IMG/VR virus record: IMGVR_UViG_3300037297_000178
Coordinates: 64,001 to 128,000 of that record
DNA: 64,000 bases
Strand: one strand, 5' to 3'
Origin: a virus
Position numbers and translations under genes: made by a program. Positions 39,787 through 47,641 of the stretch are shown one piece after another; position 1 is the stretch's first letter; every line of letters starts with the position of its first letter. The notes beneath the pieces are model-generated. The model worked only from the letters and a program-made list of their open reading frames with translations, searched no databases and was not told the origin of the DNA.

Positions 39787-40072
39787 AGACGAGCCTGACA
39801 ACAACGGATATTTAGCAAGGGCGATAGCTGAGGGCTTGACGGGACGGGGAAAGAACGCAAGTCAGATTATCGTGTCTGTGGTCGAGGCGTGGGTTGAACA
39901 AGAGGACATAGTTGAGTCTTGCGTGCGTGGAGACTGGAGGTTTGTCGTGTTCAAGCTGTGTGTTTTATTGTGGGGACACCCAGGCGCAGTCGAAACAAGA
40001 CTCACCGAAGCGTGGGCTAACATCTACTTACGCGAGGCGTTTGACAATATTCGGGGCGGTAGTGACGAGTAG
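39779..40072 (+). CDS. Hypothetical protein, second of a tandem pair, ending inside tRNA-Gln
   Basis: 97 residues. AIAEGLTGR...VVEAWVEQEDIVESC...KLCVLLWGHPG...AWANIYLR duplicates the previous gene. The last three codons and the TAG lie in the acceptor and D-arm of tRNA-Gln. Confidence 0.72.
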   Translation: MNKDEPDNNGYLARAIAEGLTGRGKNASQIIVSVVEAWVEQEDIVESCVRGDWRFVVFKLCVLLWGHPGAVETRLTEAWANIYLREAFDNIRGGSDE

Positions 40073-40133
40073 TTAAGCGGAATAACACCGGGCTTTGAAC
40101 CCGGGGTCTGAGGTTCGAACCCTCACTCGTCAG
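40063..40133 (+). tRNA. tRNA-Gln (TTG)
   Basis: Acceptor TGACGAG/CTCGTCA with the U1-A72 pair typical of tRNA-Gln, discriminator G, anticodon stem CCGGG/CCCGG with loop CTTTGAA, T-arm TGAGG-TTCGAAC-CCTCA. 71 nt. Overlaps the end of the preceding protein gene. Confidence 0.93.
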
Positions 40134-40146
40134 TCGGAGGTGAATA

Positions 40147-40527
40147 ATGAAATTGTTGAAGCGTTTAGAACAGGTTAGGGCCAGAAATCTCGAATCTGAG
40201 CAGGTTCGGGGAAGGGTGAGGGAATCACTTCGCCCGGCTATCGTCGATGCTGTCAGGCTCGAGTTCAAGAAGAGGACTGCTCTTGACCTTGACGATAGCA
40301 TACCGGTTGTGCTGAGGTGGAAGGAGGACGCCTTCACCGTCCGCTTGTTTATAAACAATCACTGTTTTATTACAGGCATTGAGGGGAAGGTACGCATAAA
40401 CGAGGTACTCGAGACGGGCGAATTTTCGTTGTCTTTTACAGGCACGTGGGTAGGGTACAGCACGCTAAAGGACGAGGCCGTGATAGAACATGAGGACATC
40501 GAGGCGGTTGGGTTGAGGTTACTATGA
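40147..40527 (+). CDS. Hypothetical protein upstream of rtcB
   Basis: 126 residues, ATG after GGAGGTGAATA. Basic helical start (KRLEQVRARNLESEQVRGR) and a beta-rich rest. Overlaps the rtcB start by 4 bases, so probably co-translated with it. Confidence 0.77.
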   Translation: MKLLKRLEQVRARNLESEQVRGRVRESLRPAIVDAVRLEFKKRTALDLDDSIPVVLRWKEDAFTVRLFINNHCFITGIEGKVRINEVLETGEFSLSFTGTWVGYSTLKDEAVIEHEDIEAVGLRLL

Positions 40528-41720
40528 ACGTTTACCAGGGAAAAGGAAAAAGACTGTTGTTTTCGACGGTTGACCTCAACGACATCGAAGCACAGGCGCG
40601 TTTTCAGCTCGTGAACGCTCGTCAACACCCGTCTGTGGTTCGAATGGGCGTTATGCCCGACTGTCATGCCGGATACGACATCCCGATAGGCACGATGGTA
40701 GCGTCGACGGCTGCTTTCCCGCGCTTTGCGGGTGTTGACGGCGGTTGTGGGGTGCTTTATGGGCGGCTGTACCATTGGCGCGAGAAGAGGCCCATCCGCC
40801 CCGACGAGCTTGACCTCGAACAGGTTGTCGAGCGCATATACGAGTCTGTGCCGGTCGGGAATGGGCCTGACGGTTCGCGTAAGGAGTATTACACGAAGAA
40901 CACGCCGTCCCTCGACCACCTCGAGGCGTCGCTGAAGGACGAGGTCGAGTACGAGGTGATGCTCCGGCAGGTCGGCACGCTCGGAGGTGGGAATCACTTC
41001 ATCGAGCTTGACGTGAACGAGCGCGAGGAGGTGTGCTTTATGATACACACCGGCTCGCGTAAGGCCGGTCACACCATAGGCTCGTTCTATGAGAAGGTTG
41101 CAGAAGACCTCATGGACACGTTCTATGTGTCCGACGCTCCTTCCCCATTCCTTCCCTGTGGTATCGTGCGGTCTAACATGTACTTACAGGCACAGGAATG
41201 GACCGTCGAGTACGCGAAACTGAATCGCTATGCCATAGCGAAGCACGTTATTCAGGCTATCTGCGACGCACTCGGGGCTGACCGTAATGTGTATGAGTGC
41301 GAGCGCGTCGAGAGCGTCCATAACTTCGTCGAGACGGGCACGCTCGAGGGGCAGGACGTATTCATTCACAGAAAAGGTGCGATACGCCTTCCGCCCGGCG
41401 AACTTGGCGTGATTCCCGGCCATATGGGCGGGCACTCGTTCGTGGTGAGAGGGGTTGAGTCGGAATGGGCCGAAAAGGTGCTTCACACCGCCCCTCACGG
41501 GGCCGGGCGCGTTATGGGCCGACGCGAGGCGAAGCGAGAGCTTGACCTCGAGGAACAACAGGCGATAATGAAGGGCATTGTCAATCGGCTCGACGCAGAA
41601 CGGCTCGATGAAGCGCCGGGCGCTTACAAAGACCCGGACGAGGTTATCAGGGTGTGCGTTGAGAACGAACTGCTCGAGGTGGTTGAAGTTCTTTCCCCGA
41701 TAGCTAACGTAAAGGGGTAA
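40524..41720 (+). CDS. rtcB: RtcB RNA ligase
   Basis: 398 residues. GTP-dependent ligase that joins 2',3'-cyclic phosphate or 3'-phosphate ends to 5'-OH, as in repair of cleaved tRNA. Conserved sites: MPDCHAG (~44), DGGCG with the metal-binding Cys (~74), LGGGNHF (~154), IHTGSR (~174), VHNF (~262), RKGA (~282), GHMGGHSFVVRG (~300, a variant of GSMG..SY) and PHGAGR with the guanylylated His. All expected metal and GMP ligands appear present. Phages use RtcB against host anticodon nucleases; with seven tRNAs here that fits. No archease gene is visible. Confidence 0.95.
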   Translation: MNVYQGKGKRLLFSTVDLNDIEAQARFQLVNARQHPSVVRMGVMPDCHAGYDIPIGTMVASTAAFPRFAGVDGGCGVLYGRLYHWREKRPIRPDELDLEQVVERIYESVPVGNGPDGSRKEYYTKNTPSLDHLEASLKDEVEYEVMLRQVGTLGGGNHFIELDVNEREEVCFMIHTGSRKAGHTIGSFYEKVAEDLMDTFYVSDAPSPFLPCGIVRSNMYLQAQEWTVEYAKLNRYAIAKHVIQAICDALGADRNVYECERVESVHNFVETGTLEGQDVFIHRKGAIRLPPGELGVIPGHMGGHSFVVRGVESEWAEKVLHTAPHGAGRVMGRREAKRELDLEEQQAIMKGIVNRLDAERLDEAPGAYKDPDEVIRVCVENELLEVVEVLSPIANVKG

Positions 41721-41724
41721 GCAA

Positions 41725-41811
41725 ATGGAAAATATAGCACTTGTGTTTTCGGTTGTCGCGCTCTGTTCTGCGATAGTCTCACTTGTCCTTGTCATTGCGA
41801 AGCGTCAATGA
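41725..41811 (+). CDS. 28-residue membrane micropeptide
   Basis: ATG after AAAGGGGTAAGC. Nearly all hydrophobic (LVFSVVALCSAIVSLVLVIA) with a KRQ tail; stop overlaps the next ATG. Confidence 0.5.
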   Translation: MENIALVFSVVALCSAIVSLVLVIAKRQ

Positions 41812-41966
41812 TACTACTCGCCTTGTTAATTGACGTGTACGTCGTGCTCTGCCTGTACGCTGTCCTTAGCGCTAAAGAAGCAGAGCACGACGCGCTAATT
41901 GAGAAATACCGGCTGATGCGCCAAGAGGCACAAAGCGACTGGTATGAGAGGTGGTTTAATGGTTAG
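41808..41966 (+). CDS. Membrane-anchored small protein
   Basis: 52 residues: N-terminal span (LLALLIDVYVVLCLYAVL) and a charged helix. One TTAGCGCTAA copy (41866) encodes LSAK at the membrane boundary. Overlaps both neighbours. Confidence 0.55.
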   Translation: MILLALLIDVYVVLCLYAVLSAKEAEHDALIEKYRLMRQEAQSDWYERWFNG

Positions 41967-42318
41967 TCTGTCAGACCTGGGTTTTGACCACCTGAGCATG
42001 GTGTTGTTAGTCGGGGACGCGCAGAATCAGGGGATTGACGTTGAGTTGTGGAAATTGAGGGTAAACCCGACCACGCATCCAAACCAGGGCGTCTACACCG
42101 TCTGGAGCGAGAGCGACTCGACTAGGCTCGCAGACGGGGCCGTGCTCAGTGGGCACGATGACCTTGACGTAATTGACGACCTCGTGAGTTTGAATATACT
42201 GACGAACGGGAAGGATGGAGTCGCGCTCACCACGAAGGGGCGCGAGATATACTACATACTGTTAGCCAAGAAGCGAGCGAGAGGTACTATAAAAGGAGTG
42301 ACATTGAACTATGAGTGA
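41959..42318 (+). CDS. Hypothetical protein, winged-helix-like end
   Basis: 119 residues, ATG after GAGAGGTGGTTTA. The end DDLVSLNILTNGKDGVALTTKGREIYYILLA fits a winged-helix wing and last helix. Possible regulator; unproven. Confidence 0.75.
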   Translation: MVSLSDLGFDHLSMVLLVGDAQNQGIDVELWKLRVNPTTHPNQGVYTVWSESDSTRLADGAVLSGHDDLDVIDDLVSLNILTNGKDGVALTTKGREIYYILLAKKRARGTIKGVTLNYE

Positions 42319-43243
42319 GGTGATATGTGTCGGGCACGCGCCCGACTTTGACGGAATCGGGTCGATGATGCTCATGGTCAATCGCTTTGACCTTAAGCCG
42401 TTCGACCCGGCGGGTGACAACAAGCGCGTTGTATGGCCCTACAACTACAGGGGTTATGAGTTCCCCTGGGACCTGATAGGAACGGAAACGCTCGTGTACA
42501 TGGTCGACGTTTCTCTTCCCATCGACGACATGATACGTCTCGATAACCTGTGTCGGCTTGTCGTGCTCGACCATCACGAAACCCTGATACGTGACATGGA
42601 AGAGAGGGGCGTCACGTTTGAGGGCATACAAGAGGCGGGACGCGCAGCGATACAACTCACCTGGGAATGGCTGTATGGGCCACACGAGGCCGTCCCTCAA
42701 TGGGTCGAGTACATCGGCCTTTGGGACGTGTACGACCACAGCGACCCGGACACGGTATATTTTCAGTGGGGCCTTCGGGGGGTCGACTCCTCCCTGGGCG
42801 CAGAGGTGTGGGCCGATTTACTCAATGAAGCGTTTTACGAACAACCAGCCCCACTTCAGGACGGGTTTGAGTCGCTGCGGGAAGCCGTGACGAGTTCCAT
42901 AATCGAGCGCGGCATAATCGTACACGATTATGTACAACAAATGAACAAACAGTTCGAGGCGCGGGCATTTGAGGCGACCTTCGAAGGTCACACGGTGCTT
43001 GCAGTAAATGGGCCGGTCGGCGGTTTTCAGGCCGTCAAAGAAATCTTCAACCCGGAAAAGCACGCCTTTGTGCTGACGTTCACGTATGGCCCGTTAGGCT
43101 CCGACATTGGCGTGCGCGTCGGCCTGTATGGGGGCGACCAGACGGGCGTGAACTGTGGCGAGATAGCGCGTCGGTTTGGGGGCGGCGGGCACGCTGGCGC
43201 AGCCGGGTTTACCGTCAATACGTTTTCGGAGATAGGGTTATGA
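42311..43243 (+). CDS. DHH/DHHA1 phosphoesterase (NrnA/RecJ-like)
   Basis: 310 residues. Motif I GHAPDFDGIGS (8-18), VDVS (~65), DHHET (~87) and the C-terminal DHHA1 GGGGHAGAAGF (~290) define this Mn-dependent family. NrnA-type enzymes degrade short oligonucleotides; some act on cyclic dinucleotides or pAp. A cyclic-dinucleotide phosphodiesterase activity against host signalling would be interesting but cannot be decided here. His to Pro change in the first motif (HxxD to HAPD) is within the family range. Confidence 0.92.
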   Translation: MSEVICVGHAPDFDGIGSMMLMVNRFDLKPFDPAGDNKRVVWPYNYRGYEFPWDLIGTETLVYMVDVSLPIDDMIRLDNLCRLVVLDHHETLIRDMEERGVTFEGIQEAGRAAIQLTWEWLYGPHEAVPQWVEYIGLWDVYDHSDPDTVYFQWGLRGVDSSLGAEVWADLLNEAFYEQPAPLQDGFESLREAVTSSIIERGIIVHDYVQQMNKQFEARAFEATFEGHTVLAVNGPVGGFQAVKEIFNPEKHAFVLTFTYGPLGSDIGVRVGLYGGDQTGVNCGEIARRFGGGGHAGAAGFTVNTFSEIGL

Positions 43244-43590
43244 AACGCGCATGTGTGTTGTGTAAAAGGGGGAAGATAACCGACCTCGAGCTTGTTAATT
43301 GCTCTGAGGCCGTGAACTTACGCGACCAGCGAGGGGAAGCGATAACCTCGACTGCGAGCGGTCTGATAAAGTCGCCTGTGTCCGAGTGCGATAACTTCGA
43401 ACACGTCGGGCTTGATGCGCCCGACATTGAGGACCGCGAGCGCATTTACCTTGAGGCCATATCGTACAGGCACACAGAGGAACGGCGGGGAAGGGTACGC
43501 CGTATTACGAGGTTTGAGGATGGGTGCTTCAACATTATCGAGCTTATCGAGGCCCCCCTGTATAACATTCACAAGGTGATTGACCTATGA
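43240..43590 (+). CDS. Cys-motif protein, first of a tandem pair
   Basis: 116 residues. CVLCKRGK...CSEAVNLR...CDNFEHV: four Cys in the order CxxC, C, C, likely one zinc. The next gene shares the pattern. Function unknown. Confidence 0.77.
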   Translation: MKRACVLCKRGKITDLELVNCSEAVNLRDQRGEAITSTASGLIKSPVSECDNFEHVGLDAPDIEDRERIYLEAISYRHTEERRGRVRRITRFEDGCFNIIELIEAPLYNIHKVIDL

Positions 43591-43904
43591 GAGTCCCTGA
43601 CCGAAGCTGTATTTGCTGCAAACACGGACGGGTTCGTGAATCGAGGCTGCTTGATTGCAACAACATCAAAAACCTGCGAACACACGACGGGCGCGAAATC
43701 GACGTTTTAGTTACCCCCACCTGCGTCACGCCTTCGATGGTTTGCGACAACTTCGAAGCACTCGATGTGCTCGACAATGAGCGCGAGGCCATAATCGAGG
43801 CGTACAAAAAGATGGACACGACGGTTTACCCCGTTCACCTGTCTCGTGAAGGACATGAGACAATTGTTCACGAAATATTCCCCTGGAGAGCGAGGTTTAA
43901 GTGA
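43587..43904 (+). CDS. Cys-motif protein, second of a tandem pair
   Basis: 105 residues. CICCKHGR...CNNIKNLR...CDNFEAL repeats the previous gene's motif and spacing, clear evidence of duplication. ATG overlaps the previous stop. Confidence 0.77.
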   Translation: MRVPDRSCICCKHGRVRESRLLDCNNIKNLRTHDGREIDVLVTPTCVTPSMVCDNFEALDVLDNEREAIIEAYKKMDTTVYPVHLSREGHETIVHEIFPWRARFK

Positions 43905-44209
43905 CAAAAGACCAGATTGCAGCAGTCGCGCTCGCGCTTCTCGCCTTACTGATTCTCGTGTGGGTTGTCGGGTGCGTGCTTGAGGTCGAGACGATGTGGG
44001 GGCGCGTCACGGACAAGGAAATAACTGTCGTTATGACAGACGACGGTCCCGAATACAATTACTGGTTACACGTCCACACGGACGGGGCAGGCGAGAAGAT
44101 GTACCTGACGGGCGTCCACTCGTACAACAAGGCAGTGGTCGGAGGGGGGTACAAGCTAAAAGTGAGAGGGTTCAAGTGGCTCCCGCAAACAGCCGAAATA
44201 ATGAACTGA
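43901..44209 (+). CDS. Membrane-anchored protein or lipoprotein
   Basis: 102 residues, GTG start. Span (VALALLALLILVWVVGC, 9-25) ending in VVGC, a possible lipobox, though no basic residues flank it strongly. The outer part is beta-rich. Function unknown. Confidence 0.72.
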   Translation: MTKDQIAAVALALLALLILVWVVGCVLEVETMWGRVTDKEITVVMTDDGPEYNYWLHVHTDGAGEKMYLTGVHSYNKAVVGGGYKLKVRGFKWLPQTAEIMN

Positions 44210-44598
44210 TTGACTTTACATACGATAGCTGTCGGGAAATTGACGACCTTCTGAGGCGCAAACTTTTAGCGCTAAAGGTCGACGTCGACCTTACTCTACG
44301 GGACGACGTCGTTAGGAATCGTTCGTTAGAACGCATCGACTACCTCGTGGGCGGCAGTTTTTTTGAGAACTACACAATAGCAGTCGAGCGAGAGGAGTGG
44401 GGCTTTAGCGGATACCTTTTCCTTCCGTGTCCTGGGGGTAGTGTCGTGAACGCACACAAGGTCGAGATTCGCTTTCCGCTCTGTTACGGGAACATAGCGG
44501 ATTTAATAGCTTACTTTATCTGTATAGCCGAGCGCACAGACGAGACGAACATGATGTTCGACTTGTGGCGCTCGAGGAGAGAAAATGTCAAGAGCTAA
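44176..44598 (+). CDS. Hypothetical protein
   Basis: 140 residues, GTG start after AGAGGG. One TTAGCGCTAA copy (44266) encodes LALK. Contains YDSCREIDDLLRRKLLALK. No family recognised. Confidence 0.7.
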   Translation: MAPANSRNNELIDFTYDSCREIDDLLRRKLLALKVDVDLTLRDDVVRNRSLERIDYLVGGSFFENYTIAVEREEWGFSGYLFLPCPGGSVVNAHKVEIRFPLCYGNIADLIAYFICIAERTDETNMMFDLWRSRRENVKS

Positions 44599-45241
44599 GA
44601 AGCTCGAGGTTGAGACACGCCGAAACGAGAATCTACTTAGAGGGAAGGTGGTGTCCGGGCGGGCGGCCCTCGAAGATGGTCGCCCTTGGTACACGCCTGA
44701 GGCGGTTGAGTGGCTTGAAGAGTTCCTGCGGACGTTCCCGCGAGAGGAGCGGAAGGTATGCGAGTTTGGAGGGGGCGGGTCGACGGCCTTTTTCCTACGC
44801 CTGTGCTCAATGGTGCTCACGGCTGAGCATAATGTCGAATGGCTTCCCCACATACGCGAGTTGACCATACGCCTCGAGGTTGCAGAGGGACTTCACGTGT
44901 ACTACATACCGGGCACACCGGACGTGGTACAGCCTGAGAAATATCGGGCGTACACGCGAGCGTTCCGTTTCGTTCCCGACAAGTCGCTTCTCGTCGGAGC
45001 AGTTGACGGCGAAGAGCACGTGCGATTGTGGCAGTTCCTCGAACTGTATCCGAAGGTGCGGGACGACGGCATAATTGTCGTCGATAACTCCGACTGGATA
45101 CCTGAAGACCTCTGCAAGGTACACAAGCTGACGCGCATACGTAAGCGCATCGACTTCATACAAAAGGCCGAATGGCCGCCCGACAAGAAGGTGTTCAACT
45201 GGTACACCTCAGTGTTCCTGTTCGAGGGGGCGAATGGCTAA
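44585..45241 (+). CDS. Class I SAM methyltransferase-like protein
   Basis: 218 residues. VCEFGGGGSTAFF (~57) is a glycine-rich SAM motif, LTAEHNVEWLPHI (~77) the ribose-binding acidic turn, and IVVDNSDW (~159) the later strand. Substrate unknown. Overlaps both neighbours by 8-14 bases. Confidence 0.82.
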   Translation: MSRAKKLEVETRRNENLLRGKVVSGRAALEDGRPWYTPEAVEWLEEFLRTFPREERKVCEFGGGGSTAFFLRLCSMVLTAEHNVEWLPHIRELTIRLEVAEGLHVYYIPGTPDVVQPEKYRAYTRAFRFVPDKSLLVGAVDGEEHVRLWQFLELYPKVRDDGIIVVDNSDWIPEDLCKVHKLTRIRKRIDFIQKAEWPPDKKVFNWYTSVFLFEGANG

Positions 45242-45701
45242 GACCGGGGTACACGACGGGGCGTGCGTCGCCCTGGGGGCGATACAGCTTGCAGCGAGCG
45301 CTTTCAGTCCGGTGTTTCTCTTTTCGGGCCTCGGCTCGCTTGCGGGACTGTTACTCAGTCCCGACATGGACTGGAACGGTTCGCTCGTGTTCAATGAGCG
45401 AACCGAAAACACCTACATCATCACGCGTCACCCGGCGCGTCACGAGACGGTCCAAATACGGTACGTGTGGGGGAAGGTGACGCGTCGCTGGCCGCCTGTT
45501 TTACGCGAGTGGTGGCAGGTGTACGCGCTACTGTTCCGTCACCGGAAACTCTCACATGCCCCGTTCGTAGGGACTCTCACGCGCGTCCTGTGGCTGTTCC
45601 CCTTATTCGCCCCGCTCGTGTACTTCTTCCCGGTCGAGACGGGCCTGTTCCTGATGGGCCTGACGATAGCTGACCTCGTTCACCTCCTCCTCGACCTGTG
45701 A
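45234..45701 (+). CDS. DUF2227-like metal-binding membrane protein
   Basis: 155 residues. LLLSPDMDW (~38) and RHRKLSHAPFVGTLTR (~97) match the DUF2227 pattern of Asp and His ligands; hydrophobic spans lie at about 10-38 and 113-155. Related to inner-membrane metal-dependent proteins. Role unknown. Confidence 0.8.
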   Translation: MAKTGVHDGACVALGAIQLAASAFSPVFLFSGLGSLAGLLLSPDMDWNGSLVFNERTENTYIITRHPARHETVQIRYVWGKVTRRWPPVLREWWQVYALLFRHRKLSHAPFVGTLTRVLWLFPLFAPLVYFFPVETGLFLMGLTIADLVHLLLDL

Positions 45702-45705
45702 CAAT

Positions 45706-45734
45706 TTGCGTCATACGCGTTACTGTGCTATAAT
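45706..45734 (+). promoter_or_regulatory. Promoter and operator of the sigma-like gene
   Basis: TTGCGT, 17 bases, TATAAT. ACTGTGC (45722-45728) and GCACAGT (45737-45743) form a perfect inverted repeat around the -10 and the start site. The ATG at 45744 is only ~3 bases past the predicted start, so the RNA would be leaderless. Confidence 0.75.
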
Positions 45735-45743
45735 AGGCACAGT

Positions 45744-45962
45744 ATGAAATGGGAAGAGAGAGTCGAACTCAACGTCGACCTTCAAAATGCAATTCTTAAC
45801 CTCACTGTGAATCAATACTTCGTGTTCCATTATATATTTGTGCTTGAATACACACACGAAGAGCTTTCAGAGCTTCTAGGCTGCTCGTCACAGGCCGTTT
45901 CCGACTCTGTGGCGCGTATCAAAGAAACTCTGAAAGCTCACCTGTCTGAGTATCTAGACTAG
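45744..45962 (+). CDS. Sigma region 4-like DNA-binding protein
   Basis: 72 residues. HEELSELLGCSSQAVSDSVARIKETLK has the helix-turn-helix of sigma70 region 4, with a preceding helix (LTVNQYFVFHYIFVLEYT) as in ECF factors. Region 2 is absent, so it is not a full sigma factor; it may be an anti-sigma-like or promoter-specificity regulator. It is the last plus-strand gene before a convergent minus block, with overlapping stops. Confidence 0.75.
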   Translation: MKWEERVELNVDLQNAILNLTVNQYFVFHYIFVLEYTHEELSELLGCSSQAVSDSVARIKETLKAHLSEYLD

Positions 45963-46294
45963 TTGTCGAACTCCTCGACCTCAGGGAGCCAACTTGTTGG
46001 GGTAAAAGTCGAGGCCACAAGTTGAGGGGGTTCGGGGGCCTCGACGCGGGCGCGACTGCCGTTGTGGTACGCCCGCCCTAGTTCACGAACGAATCCCCCT
46101 TGAACTACGTTCGTGGCTATGTCGGCCCCCTCCCTCAGAAGGGTACGCCCGAAAAAAACACCTAAGCCGACACAGAGCACGCCCACGACAACGAACATAA
46201 GTAATAGCAGTATGGCTACGTAAGGCGTACTGAGCACAAGCATCAGGAACACGCCGAACGCGAAACAAACAGCCCCGACTAAAAAGTTTCTCAT
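45959..46294 (-). CDS. Two-span membrane protein
   Basis: 111 residues. Hydrophobic spans at about 4-22 and 26-48, then a polar C-terminus. ATG after AAGAGAT-type site; it overlaps the FtsK-like gene by 4 bases and is part of its operon. Function unknown; membrane partner of the translocase is a reasonable inference. Confidence 0.8.
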   Translation of the reverse strand: MRNFLVGAVCFAFGVFLMLVLSTPYVAILLLLMFVVVGVLCVGLGVFFGRTLLREGADIATNVVQGGFVRELGRAYHNGSRARVEAPEPPQLVASTFTPTSWLPEVEEFDN

Positions 46295-47640
46295 ATCTCT
46301 TCACCTGTTACCGGGTCGATTATCCCGGCCTCGACCAGCTTGTCATATACCGGTCCGGCTATCTCGTAGTGACGCCGGGCCTTGTTTATGTTCACGCGCC
46401 GACCGTCGGGCCGACACCAGCCTTCGATGGTGTATTCTGACGACGGGGGACCGTCGAAGTGACGTCTCACCACCATGTTCGCTATGTAGTCGGGTTCGAG
46501 CGGGTCGGGCGGTCGGCCCGCAACCGACGACTCGATGATATGTATCGGGCAGTCGGTTGAATCGAACTCGACCGAATTGTTGCCGGGCGGAAGTATGTCG
46601 AACACGTCCTGTGACACCTGCGCGGCCTGAAATCGAATTACCGGCTTCATTCGGTTTGTCGGGTCGACTATTATGAAGTCGCCTTCCCCGAGGAGCCGTT
46701 CTGCACCGGTCCCGCCCCTCCCTGTGGCCGTGTCGGCTGCGGTCGAATCCTCGACGCGCCCGACGAGTTTGAGGCCCAGGTTGCGCCTCAGCGGGCCTAT
46801 GTCTTCGAGCGTCACGAACTGCGTCCCGACTATCACGTGAATCTTGAACTCGCGGGCCTTCTGCCCCAGGCGCTTGAGAGCGGTTATAACCCACTTCCGG
46901 GACTCCTTGTCCTGGTCGAGAAGGTCTGCGAGTTCGTCAATCACCAGGAACAGGTGAGGCATGTCGGCGTCGGCTATCTGGAGCGTCTTTCGTCGTTCCA
47001 TTTCCTTGACGAGGAACGCGATACACTGGAGCGCCTCGTCAAATTCTGTTATGACGGGGTGCGCGAGATGAGCCTTGCCGTTGAAAATGGACAGGCGACG
47101 CCCGCCCTTCCCCTCGTCGACGATGAAGAACTGAAGGTCACGCGGGCTATTCGACCGACTGAGCGCAGCAACAAGCATTTGAATCATTTCGGTCTTCCCT
47201 GAGCCGGTCATGCCTGCGACGAGCGCGTGCGCGTTCGTGCTCGCGCCGAAATTCGCCGTCACCAGTTCCTTGACAACGTCGATACCCAGGTAGGGATTGA
47301 CCGACTGTCGCCTGCCGGGCGGAAGGTCTTTGTCACACAGGCCGAAGACGAGGTTTTCGGGTTTCGGTAGTTCGAGGCGAATAACATACCCGTGATGCCT
47401 CGAAATGTTGACTGTCATACCTTCCGGGAAACCCATCGCCATGCTAAGTTGCGTGTCGATTTTTTGAAGCGGACTCAGTAGCTTCGGGTTAATAGCCACG
47501 AACACCGAAGCAACTTTCGGCGTGTCAATAACCCGCGTCACCCGATAGTGACGCTCGGGCACGAGTTTTAATTCCTGATGCGCGTACAGTGCAAAACCGC
47601 GCATCGACTCTTGTACGAACTTCGCAGTGGTATCAAACAT
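46291..47640 (-). CDS. FtsK/SpoIIIE-type DNA translocase
   Basis: 449 residues. Walker A AGMTGSGKTEM (~146), Walker B LFLVIDELADLL (~233) and GTGAERLLGEGDFIIV (~314), the FtsK signature, identify a hexameric dsDNA pump. No transmembrane N-terminus and no gamma (KOPS-reading) domain, but an N-terminal region of ~110 residues and a C-terminal winged-helix-like stretch. It is in an operon with an RHH-like protein and a small membrane protein, an arrangement like plasmid transfer or partition units. It may segregate or package the genome. Confidence 0.92.
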   Translation of the reverse strand: MFDTTAKFVQESMRGFALYAHQELKLVPERHYRVTRVIDTPKVASVFVAINPKLLSPLQKIDTQLSMAMGFPEGMTVNISRHHGYVIRLELPKPENLVFGLCDKDLPPGRRQSVNPYLGIDVVKELVTANFGASTNAHALVAGMTGSGKTEMIQMLVAALSRSNSPRDLQFFIVDEGKGGRRLSIFNGKAHLAHPVITEFDEALQCIAFLVKEMERRKTLQIADADMPHLFLVIDELADLLDQDKESRKWVITALKRLGQKAREFKIHVIVGTQFVTLEDIGPLRRNLGLKLVGRVEDSTAADTATGRGGTGAERLLGEGDFIIVDPTNRMKPVIRFQAAQVSQDVFDILPPGNNSVEFDSTDCPIHIIESSVAGRPPDPLEPDYIANMVVRRHFDGPPSSEYTIEGWCRPDGRRVNINKARRHYEIAGPVYDKLVEAGIIDPVTGEEI

Positions 47641-47641
47641 G

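Noticed and set aside
46343-46894. A minus-strand 183-codon frame in the FtsK-like gene
   Set aside because: Out-of-frame shadow; low-complexity Arg-rich translation without SD.
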